DNA of 64,000 nucleotides from Erythrobacter rubeus (lineage in GTDB: Bacteria; Pseudomonadota; Alphaproteobacteria; Sphingomonadales; Sphingomonadaceae), in contig NZ_JACXLC010000001.1 in the NCBI RefSeq assembly GCF_014705715.1, positions 1,098,457 through 1,162,456 on the forward strand, in the 5' to 3' direction. The position numbers and the translations under genes were made by a program. The notes under the pieces were generated by a model. The model made no database searches. It was not told the origin of the DNA and saw only the letters and a program-made list of their open reading frames with translations. Shown in pieces: positions 1 to 10,589 of the stretch (the first letter of the stretch is position 1; the number at the start of each line of letters is the position of its first letter).

Positions 1-785
1 TGGACCTGCGCGAAGATTGCATGAACTTCTTCGAGCGGGCAAGCGGTGCGCGCATGCATTCGGCCTGGTTCCGTCCGGGCGGCGTGCATCAGGATGTGCC
101 TGAAAAGCTGCTCGTCGATATCGGCGACTGGCTCGACAACCGGTTCTTCCAGCTGTTCGACGACGCGATGAGCCTCGTTATGGACAACCGCATTTTCAAG
201 CAGCGCAACGTAGATATTGCCGTGGTGAGCCGCGACGATGCGGTCGCATGGGGCTTTTCCGGCCCGATGATCCGCGCGGCGGGCATTCCGTGGGACCTGC
301 GCAAATCGCAACCTTATGATGTCTATGACCGCATGGAATTCGATATTCCGGTCGGCACGAACAGCGACTGCTACGATCGCTTCATGGTCCGCGTGAAGGA
401 AGTGCGCGAGAGCGCCAAGATCATTCGTCAGTGCCTGCGCGATATGCCGGATGGCCCGGTCGCCAGCACCGATGGCAAGGTCTCACCGCCCAAGCGCGGC
501 GAGATGAAGCAATCGATGGAGAGCCTGATCCACCACTTCAAGCTCTACACCGAAGGCTTCCATGTGCCCGAGGGCGAAGTCTATGTCGCGACCGAGAGCC
601 CCAAGGGCGAATTCGGCGTGTACCTCGTCAGCGACGGCACCAACAAGCCGTACCGCTGCAAGATCCGCCCTACGGCGTTCTCGCACCTGCAGGCGATGGA
701 CATGATGAGCAAAGGCCACATGCTGCCCGACGCGACCGCCATTCTAGGCGCGATCGACGTCGTGTTCGGGGAGTGTGACCGGTGA
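1..785 (+). CDS. nuoD: NADH-quinone oxidoreductase subunit D (5' truncated by window edge)
   Basis: This is the C-terminal 260 residues of the 49-kDa type subunit of complex I, which lies in the peripheral arm and helps form the quinone-binding pocket. The reading frame is open from base 3 with no stop, so the gene begins outside the window; the usual length is about 400 residues. Visible family hallmarks are ERASGARMH and FRPGGVHQD near the left edge, the stretch around [16 protein letters not shown], and the conserved end VVFGECDR. The stop overlaps the GTG start of the next gene as GTGA, so translation is probably coupled. Identification is firm; only the start is missing. Confidence 0.97.
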   Translation, partial: DLREDCMNFFERASGARMHSAWFRPGGVHQDVPEKLLVDIGDWLDNRFFQLFDDAMSLVMDNRIFKQRNVDIAVVSRDDAVAWGFSGPMIRAAGIPWDLRKSQPYDVYDRMEFDIPVGTNSDCYDRFMVRVKEVRESAKIIRQCLRDMPDGPVASTDGKVSPPKRGEMKQSMESLIHHFKLYTEGFHVPEGEVYVATESPKGEFGVYLVSDGTNKPYRCKIRPTAFSHLQAMDMMSKGHMLPDATAILGAIDVVFGECDR

Positions 786-1093
786 CAAGAAACGATCCGA
801 TCAAGGATTTTCTCGATAAGCCGACGGCGGTGGAGCAAGGTGCTTTTGCGCCGATCATGGCGTATGTCGAGCGCCACTCTAAGGCGTTCTCGATACTCGG
901 TCTCGCGTGGCTGTGGTTCAGCATCGCTGTTTGGGCGCGCTGGATCACGCTCCCTGAGATTCCTTTTCTGACAAAGGATCAGGTCGCAACGCTCGGTATC
1001 ATCTACAATGCTGGATGGTGGGGTTTTGTGCGGCCGCGCATTATGAAGATGAAATCTGCCTACGATGCGGAGAAAGACGTGAGCAATGGCTGA
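782..1093 (+). CDS. Small membrane protein of unknown function inside the nuo operon
   Basis: A 103-residue protein starting at a GTG that overlaps the nuoD stop by four bases. Residues about 35-58 are hydrophobic and aromatic ([19 protein letters not shown]). A second moderately hydrophobic stretch lies near residues 68-82 ([14 protein letters not shown]), followed by a basic/charged tail. It also overlaps nuoE by eight bases. I recognise no domain. Its place, frame and coupling indicate a genuine expressed gene. A role linked to the membrane arm or assembly of complex I is inference from position only. Confidence 0.8.
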   Translation: MTRNDPIKDFLDKPTAVEQGAFAPIMAYVERHSKAFSILGLAWLWFSIAVWARWITLPEIPFLTKDQVATLGIIYNAGWWGFVRPRIMKMKSAYDAEKDVSNG

Positions 1094-1754
1094 CCGGACA
1101 CCCGCTCCCGATACGCCTGAACTGCGCGAGCGCTGGGGGTCCTTCGAATGGACCAAGGCGAACAAGGCGAAGGCGGATTATCACATCGCCAAGTACCCGG
1201 AAGGGCGTCAGAAATCGGCGGTGATGCCGTTGCTCGATCTTGCCCAGCGGCAGGTTGGCGAAGAGACTGATACGCAGGGTTGGCTGCCGCTGCCGGTGAT
1301 CGAATACGTCGCGAAATACATCGGTGTGCCGGTCATCCGCGTGCTCGAAGTCGCGACCTTCTATTTCATGTACAACATGAAGCCGGTCGGAAAATATCAT
1401 GTGCAGGTCTGCGGCACGACGCCGTGCATGCTGCGTGGCTCGGACGACATCATCAGCGCGTGCAAGGCGCGTGGCATGAAGAAGGGCGAGGTTTCCGAAG
1501 ACGGCTTCTGGACCCTCACCGAAGTCGAATGCATGGGCAATTGCGCGACCGCGCCGATGGTCCAGATCAATGACGACAATTACGAAGATCTGACGGTCGA
1601 GCGGCTCGACGCGGTGCTCGACGCGCTGGTCAAGGGCGAGCAGCCCAAGGCAGGGACGCAGGAGCCCGGTCGCCACACGTCCGAACCATCCGGCGGGCCG
1701 AGCACGCTCAAGGAAATGGTCGATGCCAACCACGATTACCGGGGTGAGTGGTGA
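1086..1754 (+). CDS. nuoE: NADH-quinone oxidoreductase subunit E (24 kDa type)
   Basis: This peripheral-arm subunit of complex I carries the N1a [2Fe-2S] cluster and pairs with NuoF in the NADH-oxidising module. The thioredoxin-like fold is indicated by the cluster ligands Cys109 and Cys114 (CGTTPC) and Cys149 and Cys153 (ECMGNC). The protein has 222 residues. After about residue 185 there is a polar, proline/glycine-rich tail, common in alphaproteobacterial NuoE. The ATG at 1086 lies inside the end of the preceding small gene. The stop TGA shares its last base with the ATG of a 33-codon gene. Confidence 0.97.
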   Translation: MADRTPAPDTPELRERWGSFEWTKANKAKADYHIAKYPEGRQKSAVMPLLDLAQRQVGEETDTQGWLPLPVIEYVAKYIGVPVIRVLEVATFYFMYNMKPVGKYHVQVCGTTPCMLRGSDDIISACKARGMKKGEVSEDGFWTLTEVECMGNCATAPMVQINDDNYEDLTVERLDAVLDALVKGEQPKAGTQEPGRHTSEPSGGPSTLKEMVDANHDYRGEW

Positions 1755-1855
1755 TGGCCGTCTGGATCGCACTTGGAAGCGTTTTCATCGCCCTTTCGGC
1801 GGTCTTTATCGCTGTCTCAGCCAATCGTGATGAGACCGGAGGAGACGATCAATGA
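1754..1855 (+). CDS. 33-residue single-span membrane protein
   Basis: This very short gene begins with an ATG sharing one base with the nuoE stop and ends with a TGA overlapping the next ATG (ATGA). The translation starts MAVWIALGSVFIALSAVFIA, a clean transmembrane helix, and ends in a charged tail ([10 protein letters not shown]). No other reading explains the exact coupling on both sides, so I regard it as real despite its size. The function is unknown. It may be a small structural subunit or assembly protein of the enzyme encoded around it, but that is inferred from location. Confidence 0.65.
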   Translation: MAVWIALGSVFIALSAVFIAVSANRDETGGDDQ

Positions 1856-2026
1856 GCGGCGGCACGCTCGTTCTTGCCGTTGCGGGCATCTTCGGCTTCT
1901 TCGTGGGCGCCTATCTCGCCGCGACCGGAGATCACCGGACCGGTGTCATGATGATGGCCTTGGGACTGATGTTCCAGGTATTGTGCCTGCGCCAATTGCG
2001 GCAGGCAAGATTGAAGGATCAGCACG

Positions 2027-2040
<14 letters not shown>
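1852..2040 (+). CDS. 62-residue membrane protein inside the nuo operon
   Basis: A small protein with two hydrophobic stretches, residues about 5-24 ([20 protein letters not shown]) and 31-46 ([16 protein letters not shown]), then a basic, positively charged C-terminus ([16 protein letters not shown]). It overlaps the preceding 33-codon gene by four bases and nuoF by fourteen. The basic tail suggests that the C-terminus stays in the cytoplasm. I recognise no family. Translational coupling within the complex I operon supports an expressed product of unknown role. Confidence 0.75.
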
Positions 2041-3318
<1,278 letters not shown>

Positions 3319-3319
<1 letters not shown>

Positions 3320-3783
3320 TGCATATCGCCGAACTCAACATTGGTCGTTTCAAATTCCCGACCGACGATCCGCGCATGGCTGGCTTCATGGACAACCTTG
3401 ATCTTGTGAACGGCATTGCCGAGCGCAGCCCGGGATTTGTCTGGCGGCTCAAAGACGACAGCAACAACGCTACCAGTTTCCGCATTGGCGATGATATGGC
3501 GGTCAATCTGTCGGTATGGGGAGATGCTGCTTCCTTGGAGCACTTCGTCTTCAGCACGCTTCATGAAAAGTTCTATCGCGGAAAAGACAAATGGTTCGAG
3601 GCAGCTCATGAAGCGCACCTTGTCTTCTGGTACGTGCCTGAGGGGCATGAGCCGACGCTCGACGAAGCGTGGGAACGCCTTCAGGATTACCAGCAGAATG
3701 GCGCTACGGAGCGCGCATTTGGCTGGGAGCCAATTATGGATGCCGAGCGCATGAGCGCGGTCCGATGTGCGGTAGGAAATTAA
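3319..3783 (+). CDS. DUF3291 domain protein between nuoF and nuoG
   Basis: A soluble protein of 154 residues that matches what I know of the DUF3291 family, with the opening pattern HIAELNIGRFKFPTDDPRMAGF and the ERSPGFVWRLKDD stretch. Aromatic residues are conserved in WYVPEGHEPTLDEAW. The fold is probably a ferredoxin-like alpha-beta barrel of the kind seen in heme-binding and monooxygenase-like small proteins; that part is family-level inference. The ATG at 3319 overlaps the nuoF stop (TGATG); a GTG at 3316 is an alternative. It is not a known complex I subunit. nuoG follows directly. Confidence 0.85.
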
Positions 3784-5802
3784 ATGCCTAAAGTCACCGT
3801 AGACGGCGAAGAAATCGAAGTCCCGGCAGGGGCCACTGTCCTTCAGGCTTGCGAGCTTGCGGGTAAGGAAATCCCGCGTTTCTGCTATCATGAGCGCCTG
3901 AGCATCGCGGGCAATTGCCGCATGTGCCTCGTCGAAGTGAAGCCGGGTCCGCCCAAGCCGCAGGCCTCCTGCGCGCTGCCTGCTGCCGACAATCAGGAAA
4001 TCCGCACCGACACGCCGATGGTGAAGAAGGCGCGCGAAGGGGTGATGGAGTTTCTCCTCATCAACCACCCGCTCGATTGCCCGATTTGTGATCAGGGCGG
4101 CGAGTGCGATCTGCAGGACCAGGCGGTGGCCTATGGCCGCGGCGGTTCGCGTTATGAGCGCGAGAACAAGCGCGCCGTGACCGAGAAGTATATGGGACCG
4201 CTGATCAAGACGATCATGACCCGCTGCATCCACTGCACCCGCTGCGTGCGCTTCTCGGAAGAGATCGCGGGCGTGGACGAAATCGGCGCGCTCTATCGCG
4301 GCGAGGATATGCAGATCACGACCTATCTGGAACAGGCCGCGGCACATGAGCTGAGCGCGAACGTGATCGACCTGTGCCCGGTCGGCGCTTTGACGTCGCG
4401 GCCCTACGCCTTCGAGGCGCGTCCGTGGGAGCTGAAGCGGACACTCAGTATCGACGTGTCGGACGCGGTTGGCGCCAATATTTCGCTGCATTCGAAGGGC
4501 CGCGAAGTCATGCGCGCGCTCCCCCGCATCAACGATGACGTCAACGAGGAATGGCTGTCGGACAAAGGCCGCTACCAGGTCGATGGTCTGTCGAAGCGCC
4601 GTCTCGACAAAGTTTTCATGCGGAAAGGTGGCAAGCTGCAGCCCGTGGCATGGAACGAAGCGTTTGACGCCGTTGCGGCGCAGCTCGGCACGGCGAAATC
4701 CAGCATCGCCGCAGTGGCAGGTGACATGGTCGATTGCGAAACCATGTTTGCCGCCAAGAGCCTGCTGAAGGCGTGCGGATCGACCCAAATCGAAGCGCGC
4801 CAGACCGGCATGACGTATGATGTCAGCAATATCGCCGCGGTGAACTTCAATTCGACGCTGGCCGGCATCGAGACTGCCGACGCAATCCTGATCGTGGGTT
4901 CGCACATCCGCTGGGAAGCGGCTCTGGTGAACGCCCGTATTCGCAAGGCCGTGAAGGCCGGGGCGAAGGTGTTCGTCGTTGGGCCGGAATGGGAGACTAC
5001 CTATCCGGCTGAATTCCTCGGCGAAGACCTGAAGGTTTTGAACCGGGTGCCCAAGGCTCTTGGCGATGCGATGAAGGCGGCCGAGCGTCCGGCGGTGATC
5101 CTGGGCGGAGCGGCTTTGTCCAAGGGGGCGCTGGCACCGGCATTGAAGCTGGTCGACAAGTTCGGGCTCGTCAAAGATGGGTGGAACGGCTTCAACGTGC
5201 TGCACATGAGCGCTGCGCGTATGGGCTCGCTTATGCTCGGTTTTACCGTGCCGGGCGGAATGGCGGACATCGCGGCGAAGGCGCCCAAGGTGCTGCTCAG
5301 CATCGGCGCGGACGAAATGGACTACGAACCCTTCGCCGACAGCCTGAAGGTATATATCGGTCATCACGGCGATCGCGGCGCGCATGCGGCCGACATCATC
5401 CTGCCCGCGGCCAGCTATGCCGAAAAAGACGGGACCTACGTCAACACCGAAGGGCGTGTGCAGTTCGCCGAAAAGGCTGTGTTCGCGCCGGGCGATGCGC
5501 GTGAAGACTGGACGATCCTGCGCGCGCTCGCGGATGCACTGGGTGTAAATGTCGGGTTCGACAGCTTCACTGAGCTTCAGGGCAAGATGATCGCCGCAGT
5601 GCCCGCGCTGGGTGAAGAGGGCCTCGCCGATTATGGCGCGCTGCCCGAGGCAGATGCGAACGGGAAGGCGGAAGGTACGATCAGCACCTATCCCATCGCG
5701 GATTTCTACCTCACGAACCCCATCGCACGCGCAAGTGCGGTGATGCAGCAGTGTTCGGCTGAGTTGCTTCACGCAGATGAAATCAAGGAAGCTGCGGAAT
5801 GA
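3784..5802 (+). CDS. nuoG: NADH-quinone oxidoreductase subunit G (75 kDa type)
   Basis: This is the largest peripheral-arm subunit of complex I (672 residues), carrying several iron-sulfur clusters of the electron wire. The N-terminal ferredoxin domain shows [2Fe-2S] ligands Cys34, Cys45, Cys48 and Cys63. A His-Cys [4Fe-4S] site follows with His95, Cys99, Cys102 and Cys108. The next [4Fe-4S] site has Cys148, Cys151, Cys154 and Cys198. The rest is a molybdopterin-oxidoreductase-like domain that has no cofactor in this family. No extra N7-type cysteine set was noticed. ATG at 3784 directly follows the DUF3291 stop; the stop overlaps the next start by four bases. Confidence 0.98.
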   Translation: MPKVTVDGEEIEVPAGATVLQACELAGKEIPRFCYHERLSIAGNCRMCLVEVKPGPPKPQASCALPAADNQEIRTDTPMVKKAREGVMEFLLINHPLDCPICDQGGECDLQDQAVAYGRGGSRYERENKRAVTEKYMGPLIKTIMTRCIHCTRCVRFSEEIAGVDEIGALYRGEDMQITTYLEQAAAHELSANVIDLCPVGALTSRPYAFEARPWELKRTLSIDVSDAVGANISLHSKGREVMRALPRINDDVNEEWLSDKGRYQVDGLSKRRLDKVFMRKGGKLQPVAWNEAFDAVAAQLGTAKSSIAAVAGDMVDCETMFAAKSLLKACGSTQIEARQTGMTYDVSNIAAVNFNSTLAGIETADAILIVGSHIRWEAALVNARIRKAVKAGAKVFVVGPEWETTYPAEFLGEDLKVLNRVPKALGDAMKAAERPAVILGGAALSKGALAPALKLVDKFGLVKDGWNGFNVLHMSAARMGSLMLGFTVPGGMADIAAKAPKVLLSIGADEMDYEPFADSLKVYIGHHGDRGAHAADIILPAASYAEKDGTYVNTEGRVQFAEKAVFAPGDAREDWTILRALADALGVNVGFDSFTELQGKMIAAVPALGEEGLADYGALPEADANGKAEGTISTYPIADFYLTNPIARASAVMQQCSAELLHADEIKEAAE

Positions 5803-6074
5803 CTGAGCTTCCGATTCTTCTGCGTCGGCTACCTTACGCGTTCTACACTTTCGCAGTGCTTGCGGGTCTTTGGCGTATATACAACGAAATCAGTTTGGTG
5901 GAGGCGACATATGCCTACGCTGATTCAGTCGGACCGTTCGAGAAAGCACGATTTGTTGCGCGCTCAACCGCTGTTTATTGGGGCATTACCGAGGCTGCCT
6001 ACTTGGTATCTAGCGGTGCTTTCATACACCTTCTGATAGCAATTTTTGACAAGATGAAAGGTCCGGAAGCGTGA
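5799..6074 (+). CDS. 91-residue membrane protein between nuoG and nuoH
   Basis: A small protein with one hydrophobic stretch near residues 11-26 ([16 protein letters not shown]) and another near residues 60-83 ([24 protein letters not shown]), joined by a charged loop. It overlaps nuoG by four bases (ATGA) and the GTG start of nuoH by four (GTGA). Its base composition is more AT-rich than that of its neighbours, for example around 5880-6050, which may mean a later arrival or relaxed codon use. I recognise no family. Like the other small genes of this operon, any tie to complex I is inferred from position. Confidence 0.78.
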   Translation: MTELPILLRRLPYAFYTFAVLAGLWRIYNEISLVEATYAYADSVGPFEKARFVARSTAVYWGITEAAYLVSSGAFIHLLIAIFDKMKGPEA

Positions 6075-7117
6075 CCGAATTCTTCCAGAACCTCGGCCTC
6101 TCCTATGAGTGGGCCTGGACGGTGGCAACGCTGGTCGGGATCATCACGATCTCGCTGCTCGTCATGTTCAGCGTCGCGATGGTGATCTATGTCGACCGCA
6201 AGGTGCTGGGCGCGATCATGATGCGGCGCGGTCCGAATGTGGTCGGACCTTTCGGTTTGCTCCAATCCTTCGCCGACGGGCTCAAGGTCTTCCTGCAGGA
6301 AACCATCATCCCAAGCGCTGCAAACAAGGGCATTTTCCTGCTCGCGCCGATCATCACCTTCACGGTGGCGCTCGCCGCGTGGGCCGTGATCCCGTTCGAT
6401 GCAGGCGTGGTGGTGTCGGACATCAATGTCGGCCTGCTCTACATCCTCGCGATCTCCTCGCTCGGTGTGTACGGCGTGGTCATGAGCGGGTGGGCGTCGA
6501 ACTCCAAATACCCGTTCTTCTCCGCCATGCGCGCCGCCGCACAGATGATCTCCTACGAGGTGTCGATCGGTTTCGTGCTGGTCTGCGTGGTGCTGTTCGC
6601 GGGTACATTCAACATGAGCGGCATCGTGATGGCGCAGAAGGGGCACGGCCTCGGCTTCATCAACGGCTTCTTCGTCAATCCGCTGCTGTTCCCGATGTTT
6701 GTGGTGTTCTTCATCTCTGCGCTCGCAGAAACCGCGCGTGCGCCGTTTGACCTGACCGAGGCGGAATCCGAGCTCGTCGCCGGGTATCAGACCGAGTATT
6801 CCAGCATGAGCTTCGCGCTGTTCTGGCTCGGCGAGTATGCGAACATCCTGCTGATGTGCTCGCTCTGCACGCTGCTGTTCATGGGCGGTTGGCTGCCACC
6901 GATCGAGTGGGCGCCGCTCTATTATGTGCCGGGGATCGTGTGGTTCCTGGTGAAGACGTTCTTCTTCTTTTTCCTCTTCAGCTGGATCTGGGCGACCGTT
7001 CCGCGGTACCGCTATGACCAGCTGATGCGGCTTGGCTGGAAAGTGTTCCTGCCGATGAGCCTGATTTTTGTCGCACTAATCTCCGGCTACCTGATGGCCA
7101 CAGGGCATTTCTCATGA
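6071..7117 (+). CDS. nuoH: NADH-quinone oxidoreductase subunit H (ND1 type)
   Basis: Membrane subunit (348 residues) at the junction of the peripheral and membrane arms, contributing to the quinone chamber. It shows about eight hydrophobic spans. Family hallmarks are [26 protein letters not shown] near residue 40, the [25 protein letters not shown] stretch with its acidic cytoplasmic loop, and [17 protein letters not shown] near the end. Translation starts at GTG, overlapping the preceding stop (GTGA). The stop overlaps the nuoI ATG by four bases. Confidence 0.98.
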   Translation: MTEFFQNLGLSYEWAWTVATLVGIITISLLVMFSVAMVIYVDRKVLGAIMMRRGPNVVGPFGLLQSFADGLKVFLQETIIPSAANKGIFLLAPIITFTVALAAWAVIPFDAGVVVSDINVGLLYILAISSLGVYGVVMSGWASNSKYPFFSAMRAAAQMISYEVSIGFVLVCVVLFAGTFNMSGIVMAQKGHGLGFINGFFVNPLLFPMFVVFFISALAETARAPFDLTEAESELVAGYQTEYSSMSFALFWLGEYANILLMCSLCTLLFMGGWLPPIEWAPLYYVPGIVWFLVKTFFFFFLFSWIWATVPRYRYDQLMRLGWKVFLPMSLIFVALISGYLMATGHFS

Positions 7118-7602
7118 CCACCGCAACACAGCTCCTTAAATCGTTCACGCTGTTCGAATTCCTGAAAGCGCATGCGCTGACTTTGAAGTACTTCTTCAAG
7201 CCCAAGGTGACGATCAACTACCCGTTCGAGAAATCACCGCTCAGCCCGCGCTTTCGCGGAGAGCATGCGCTTCGCCGTTATCCGAACGGCGAAGAACGCT
7301 GCATCGCGTGCAAGCTGTGCGAAGCCGTCTGCCCCGCGCAGGCTATCACGATCGAGAGCGAGCCGCGCGAAGACGGGAGCCGCCGCACGACGCGCTACGA
7401 CATCGACATGACAAAGTGCATCTATTGCGGGTTCTGCCAGGAAGCCTGCCCCGTCGATGCAATCGTCGAAGGGCCGAACTTCGAATACGCCACCGAAACC
7501 CGCGAGGAGCTGCTCTATGACAAGGCCAAGCTGCTTGCGAATGGTGACAAATGGGAACGGGCCATCGCAGCCAATCTTGAAGCCGACGCGCCCTATCGTT
7601 AA
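7114..7602 (+). CDS. nuoI: NADH-quinone oxidoreductase subunit I (TYKY type)
   Basis: Ferredoxin-like subunit of 162 residues carrying clusters N6a and N6b, which link NuoG to NuoB. Two CxxCxxCxxxCP motifs are present: Cys63, 66, 69, 73 and Cys102, 105, 108, 112. An amphipathic N-terminal helix (about residues 5-30) would lie along the membrane. The length matches the alphaproteobacterial and mitochondrial form. The stop codon lies in the loop of a GC-rich hairpin (7587-7609), after which a 45-base gap precedes nuoJ, the first real gap in this part of the operon. Confidence 0.98.
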   Translation: MTTATQLLKSFTLFEFLKAHALTLKYFFKPKVTINYPFEKSPLSPRFRGEHALRRYPNGEERCIACKLCEAVCPAQAITIESEPREDGSRRTTRYDIDMTKCIYCGFCQEACPVDAIVEGPNFEYATETREELLYDKAKLLANGDKWERAIAANLEADAPYR

Positions 7603-7609
7603 GGGCGCG
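7587..7609 (+). other. GC-rich hairpin around the nuoI stop codon
   Basis: An 8-bp perfect stem CGCGCCCT / AGGGCGCG closes a 7-base loop that contains part of the nuoI stop codon. No T-tract follows, so it is not an intrinsic terminator. It could slow ribosome turnover or mark an mRNA processing point between nuoI and nuoJ; both are inference. Confidence 0.4.
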
Positions 7610-7647
7610 CCCAAGCCAGATAATGGCGGGACGGAAAAACAGGGATC

Positions 7648-8271
7648 ATGATTCAAGCATTAGCATTCTACCTGTTCGCAGGTCTGGTCATCGCAAGCGC
7701 CGTCATGGTCATCATGTCGCGCAACCCGGTGCACAGCGTTCTGTGGCTGATCCTCGCCTTCTTCAACGCTGCGGGCCTCATGGTCCTTGTCGGCGCGGAA
7801 TTCATCGCGATGCTGCTGGTGATCGTTTACGTCGGCGCGGTCGCGGTGCTGTTCCTGTTCGTCGTGATGATGCTCGACATCGATTTTGCGGCGATGCGTG
7901 CTGGCTTCATCAAGAACTTCCCGCTGGGCATCGCGATTGCGGCAATCCTCCTCGCAGAACTGCTGCTGGGCATTGGCGCTTACAATGCTGGCGGGCTGGA
8001 GCTCGGCACACCTGACGGTGCGGCGACGCAGGGCGTAGGGCAGAGTAATATCGAGGCGATCGGCGGGCTCCTTTATGGCCGGTATATCCTGCTGTTCGAA
8101 GTCGCCGGGATCATCCTGCTCGTGGCGATGATCGGCGCAATCGTGCTGACCTTCCAGCCACCGAAGCCGGGTGCGCGTGGCCGCCAGAATGTCGGTAAGC
8201 AGATCGCCCGCCGCCCGCACGAGGCAACTGTCATGAAAAACCCGGAAGTCGGGCAGGGGGTAGAGTTGTGA
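7648..8271 (+). CDS. nuoJ: NADH-quinone oxidoreductase subunit J (ND6 type)
   Basis: Membrane subunit of complex I with 207 residues and five predicted spans. The signature region [18 protein letters not shown] near residues 60-77 holds the pi-bulge helix known to matter for coupling quinone reduction to proton transport. The C-terminal 40 residues are hydrophilic and basic. ATG at 7648 follows CAGGGATC. The stop overlaps the GTG start of nuoK by four bases. Confidence 0.97.
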   Translation: MIQALAFYLFAGLVIASAVMVIMSRNPVHSVLWLILAFFNAAGLMVLVGAEFIAMLLVIVYVGAVAVLFLFVVMMLDIDFAAMRAGFIKNFPLGIAIAAILLAELLLGIGAYNAGGLELGTPDGAATQGVGQSNIEAIGGLLYGRYILLFEVAGIILLVAMIGAIVLTFQPPKPGARGRQNVGKQIARRPHEATVMKNPEVGQGVEL

Positions 8272-8573
8272 TCGGCGTAGAGCACTACCTCGTCGTGGGC
8301 GCGATCCTGTTCGTGCTGGGCGTGCTGGGTATCTTCCTCAACCGCAAGAACGTGATCGTTATCCTGATGGCGGTCGAGCTCATCCTGCTCGCGGTGAACA
8401 TCAACCTCGTCGCGTTCAGCGCGTTCATGGATGATCTGGTCGGTCAGGTCTTTGCCATGCTGGTGCTGACTGTCGCTGCGGCGGAAGCGGCCATCGGGCT
8501 CGCGATACTCGTCATCTATTTCCGCGGCCGCGGCACCATCGCGGTCGACGATGTGAACCGGATGAAGGGATAA
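8268..8573 (+). CDS. nuoK: NADH-quinone oxidoreductase subunit K (ND4L type)
   Basis: Three-span membrane subunit of 101 residues, the normal size. The two buried glutamates needed for proton translocation in this family are present at Glu37 (AVELIL) and Glu73 (AAAEAAIG). It starts with GTG, coupled to nuoJ by a GTGA overlap. A six-base gap precedes the nuoL start. Confidence 0.98.
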   Translation: MIGVEHYLVVGAILFVLGVLGIFLNRKNVIVILMAVELILLAVNINLVAFSAFMDDLVGQVFAMLVLTVAAAEAAIGLAILVIYFRGRGTIAVDDVNRMKG

Positions 8574-8579
8574 GCACCG

Positions 8580-10589
8580 GTGCAGACCCAGATCCTCATC
8601 ATCGTATTCCTGCCCCTGCTCGCGTCTATCGTGGCTGGGCTGGTGAACAAGAATGCGCCGAGCGTCTTTGCGAAGTCGATCACCACCGGCGCTCTGTTCG
8701 TTTCGGCGGCGCTGAGCTGGCCGATTTTCCTCGGCTTTCTGAGCGGGAGTGCGACTGCCGAAGTCGTGCCGGTGCTCAAATGGGTACAATCGGGCGACAT
8801 GACGTTCGATTGGGCGCTGCGCGTCGATGCGCTGACCGCCGTCATGCTTGTCGTCATCAACAGCGTTTCCGCGCTCGTGCACCTCTATTCGTGGGGGTAC
8901 ATGGAGGAAGACCCGGATCAGCCGCGCTTCTTCGCCTACCTGTCGCTTTTCACCTTCGCGATGCTGATGCTGGTGACGGCCGACAATCTCGTCCAGATGT
9001 TCTTCGGTTGGGAAGGGGTGGGGCTCGCCTCGTACCTGCTGATCGGTTTCTGGTTCAAGAAACCGAGCGCAGGCGCCGCCGCGATCAAGGCTTTCGTAGT
9101 GAACCGCGTGGGCGACCTTGGCTTCATACTCGGCATCTTCGGCACGTTCCTGGTGTTCCAGACGACGTCGATCACCGAAATCCTCGAAGCCGCGCCAGCG
9201 ATGTCCGGAACCACCATCGGCTTCCTCGGCATGCGCCTCTATACGATGGATATCCTGTGTATCCTGCTGTTCATCGGAGCGATGGGGAAGTCTGCGCAGC
9301 TGTTCCTGCACACTTGGCTGCCGGACGCGATGGAAGGCCCTACGCCGGTTTCGGCCCTGATCCACGCAGCGACCATGGTGACCGCCGGCGTGTTCATGGT
9401 GTGCCGCCTCTCGCCGATGTTCGAGACCGCGCCGACGGCGCTGGCGATCGTGACCGTGGTGGGCGCGGCGACGTGCTTCTTCGCGGCAACCATCGGCACG
9501 ACGCAGTGGGACATCAAGCGCGTCATCGCCTATTCGACGTGCTCGCAGCTTGGCTACATGTTCTTTGCAGCGGGCGTCGGAGCGTATGGCGTCGCGATGT
9601 TCCACCTGTTCACGCACGCTTTCTTCAAAGCGCTGCTGTTCCTCGGCGCAGGTTCGGTCATCCACGCGATGCATCACGAACAGGACATGCGCTATTACGG
9701 CGACTTGCGTAAGAAAATCCCGATCACCTTCTGGGCGATGATGGCGGGCACGCTTGCGATCACCGGCGTCGGCGTATTGGGCGTGTTCGGCTTTGCGGGC
9801 TTCTATTCGAAAGACGCTATTCTCGAGGCGGCATGGGCGCGCGGCACCGGCATTTCGCAATTCGCCTTCTGGGCGGGTGCGGTCGCGGCGCTACTCACCA
9901 GCTTCTACAGCTGGCGGCTGATGTTCCTCACCTTCTGGGGCAAGCCGCGCTGGATCGAGAGCGAGCATATCCAGCACTCCGTCCACAAAACGCCCGAGGA
10001 GGCAGGCGCGGATACGACCGGCGGATACCACCCGCATGAAAGCCCGTGGTCGATGCTGATCCCGTTGCTGCTGCTGACAGTGGGCGCGGTGCTTGCCGGA
10101 TACATCTACAAGTATCCGTTCATCGATGGGTCGGCGGATGCCGTAAACGGTGCGTTCTGGGGCGCTTCGATCTTCTTCAACGAATACCTCGTCCATGCGC
10201 TGCACGCCGTGCCGCTCTGGGTGAAGCTGACCGCGACGACCGTCATGATTGCGGGCTTTATCTGCGCCTACATCGCCTACATTGCAAAGCCCGACATTCC
10301 GGCGAAATTCGTCGAGAACTTCGGATGGCTGCACCGCTTCGTTTACAACAAGTGGTATTTCGACGAGCTCTATGATCGCATCTTCGTGAAGCCGGCCTTC
10401 TGGCTGGGCCGCCAGTTCTGGAAACTGGGCGACATCGGCACGATCGACCGCTTCGGCCCCAACGGCATCGCATGGGTGGTCGAGCGCAGCTCGGGCGCGG
10501 CGAAGACGATCCAGTCGGGCTATCTCTACACCTACGCGTTGATCATGCTGCTCGGCCTGATCGCGGCTATTACCTGGGTTCTCCTCTAA
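8580..10589 (+). CDS. nuoL: NADH-quinone oxidoreductase subunit L (ND5 type)
   Basis: Antiporter-like proton-pumping subunit at the far end of the membrane arm, 669 residues. Hallmarks are [16 protein letters not shown] near residue 145, the helix around [30 protein letters not shown], and the C-terminal region with the long lateral helix. The start is GTG at 8580, six bases after the nuoK stop; the sequence GATAAGCACC upstream gives only a weak ribosome site. The stop TAA shares its last base with the nuoM ATG (TAATG). Confidence 0.97.
   Translation: MQTQILIIVFLPLLASIVAGLVNKNAPSVFAKSITTGALFVSAALSWPIFLGFLSGSATAEVVPVLKWVQSGDMTFDWALRVDALTAVMLVVINSVSALVHLYSWGYMEEDPDQPRFFAYLSLFTFAMLMLVTADNLVQMFFGWEGVGLASYLLIGFWFKKPSAGAAAIKAFVVNRVGDLGFILGIFGTFLVFQTTSITEILEAAPAMSGTTIGFLGMRLYTMDILCILLFIGAMGKSAQLFLHTWLPDAMEGPTPVSALIHAATMVTAGVFMVCRLSPMFETAPTALAIVTVVGAATCFFAATIGTTQWDIKRVIAYSTCSQLGYMFFAAGVGAYGVAMFHLFTHAFFKALLFLGAGSVIHAMHHEQDMRYYGDLRKKIPITFWAMMAGTLAITGVGVLGVFGFAGFYSKDAILEAAWARGTGISQFAFWAGAVAALLTSFYSWRLMFLTFWGKPRWIESEHIQHSVHKTPEEAGADTTGGYHPHESPWSMLIPLLLLTVGAVLAGYIYKYPFIDGSADAVNGAFWGASIFFNEYLVHALHAVPLWVKLTATTVMIAGFICAYIAYIAKPDIPAKFVENFGWLHRFVYNKWYFDELYDRIFVKPAFWLGRQFWKLGDIGTIDRFGPNGIAWVVERSSGAAKTIQSGYLYTYALIMLLGLIAAITWVLL

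Noticed and set aside
8073..9860. 595-codon minus-strand frame opposite nuoJ-nuoL
   Set aside because: Same reason: the + strand carries unmistakable nuoK and nuoL, and the antisense product is a low-complexity His/Arg/Asp string.
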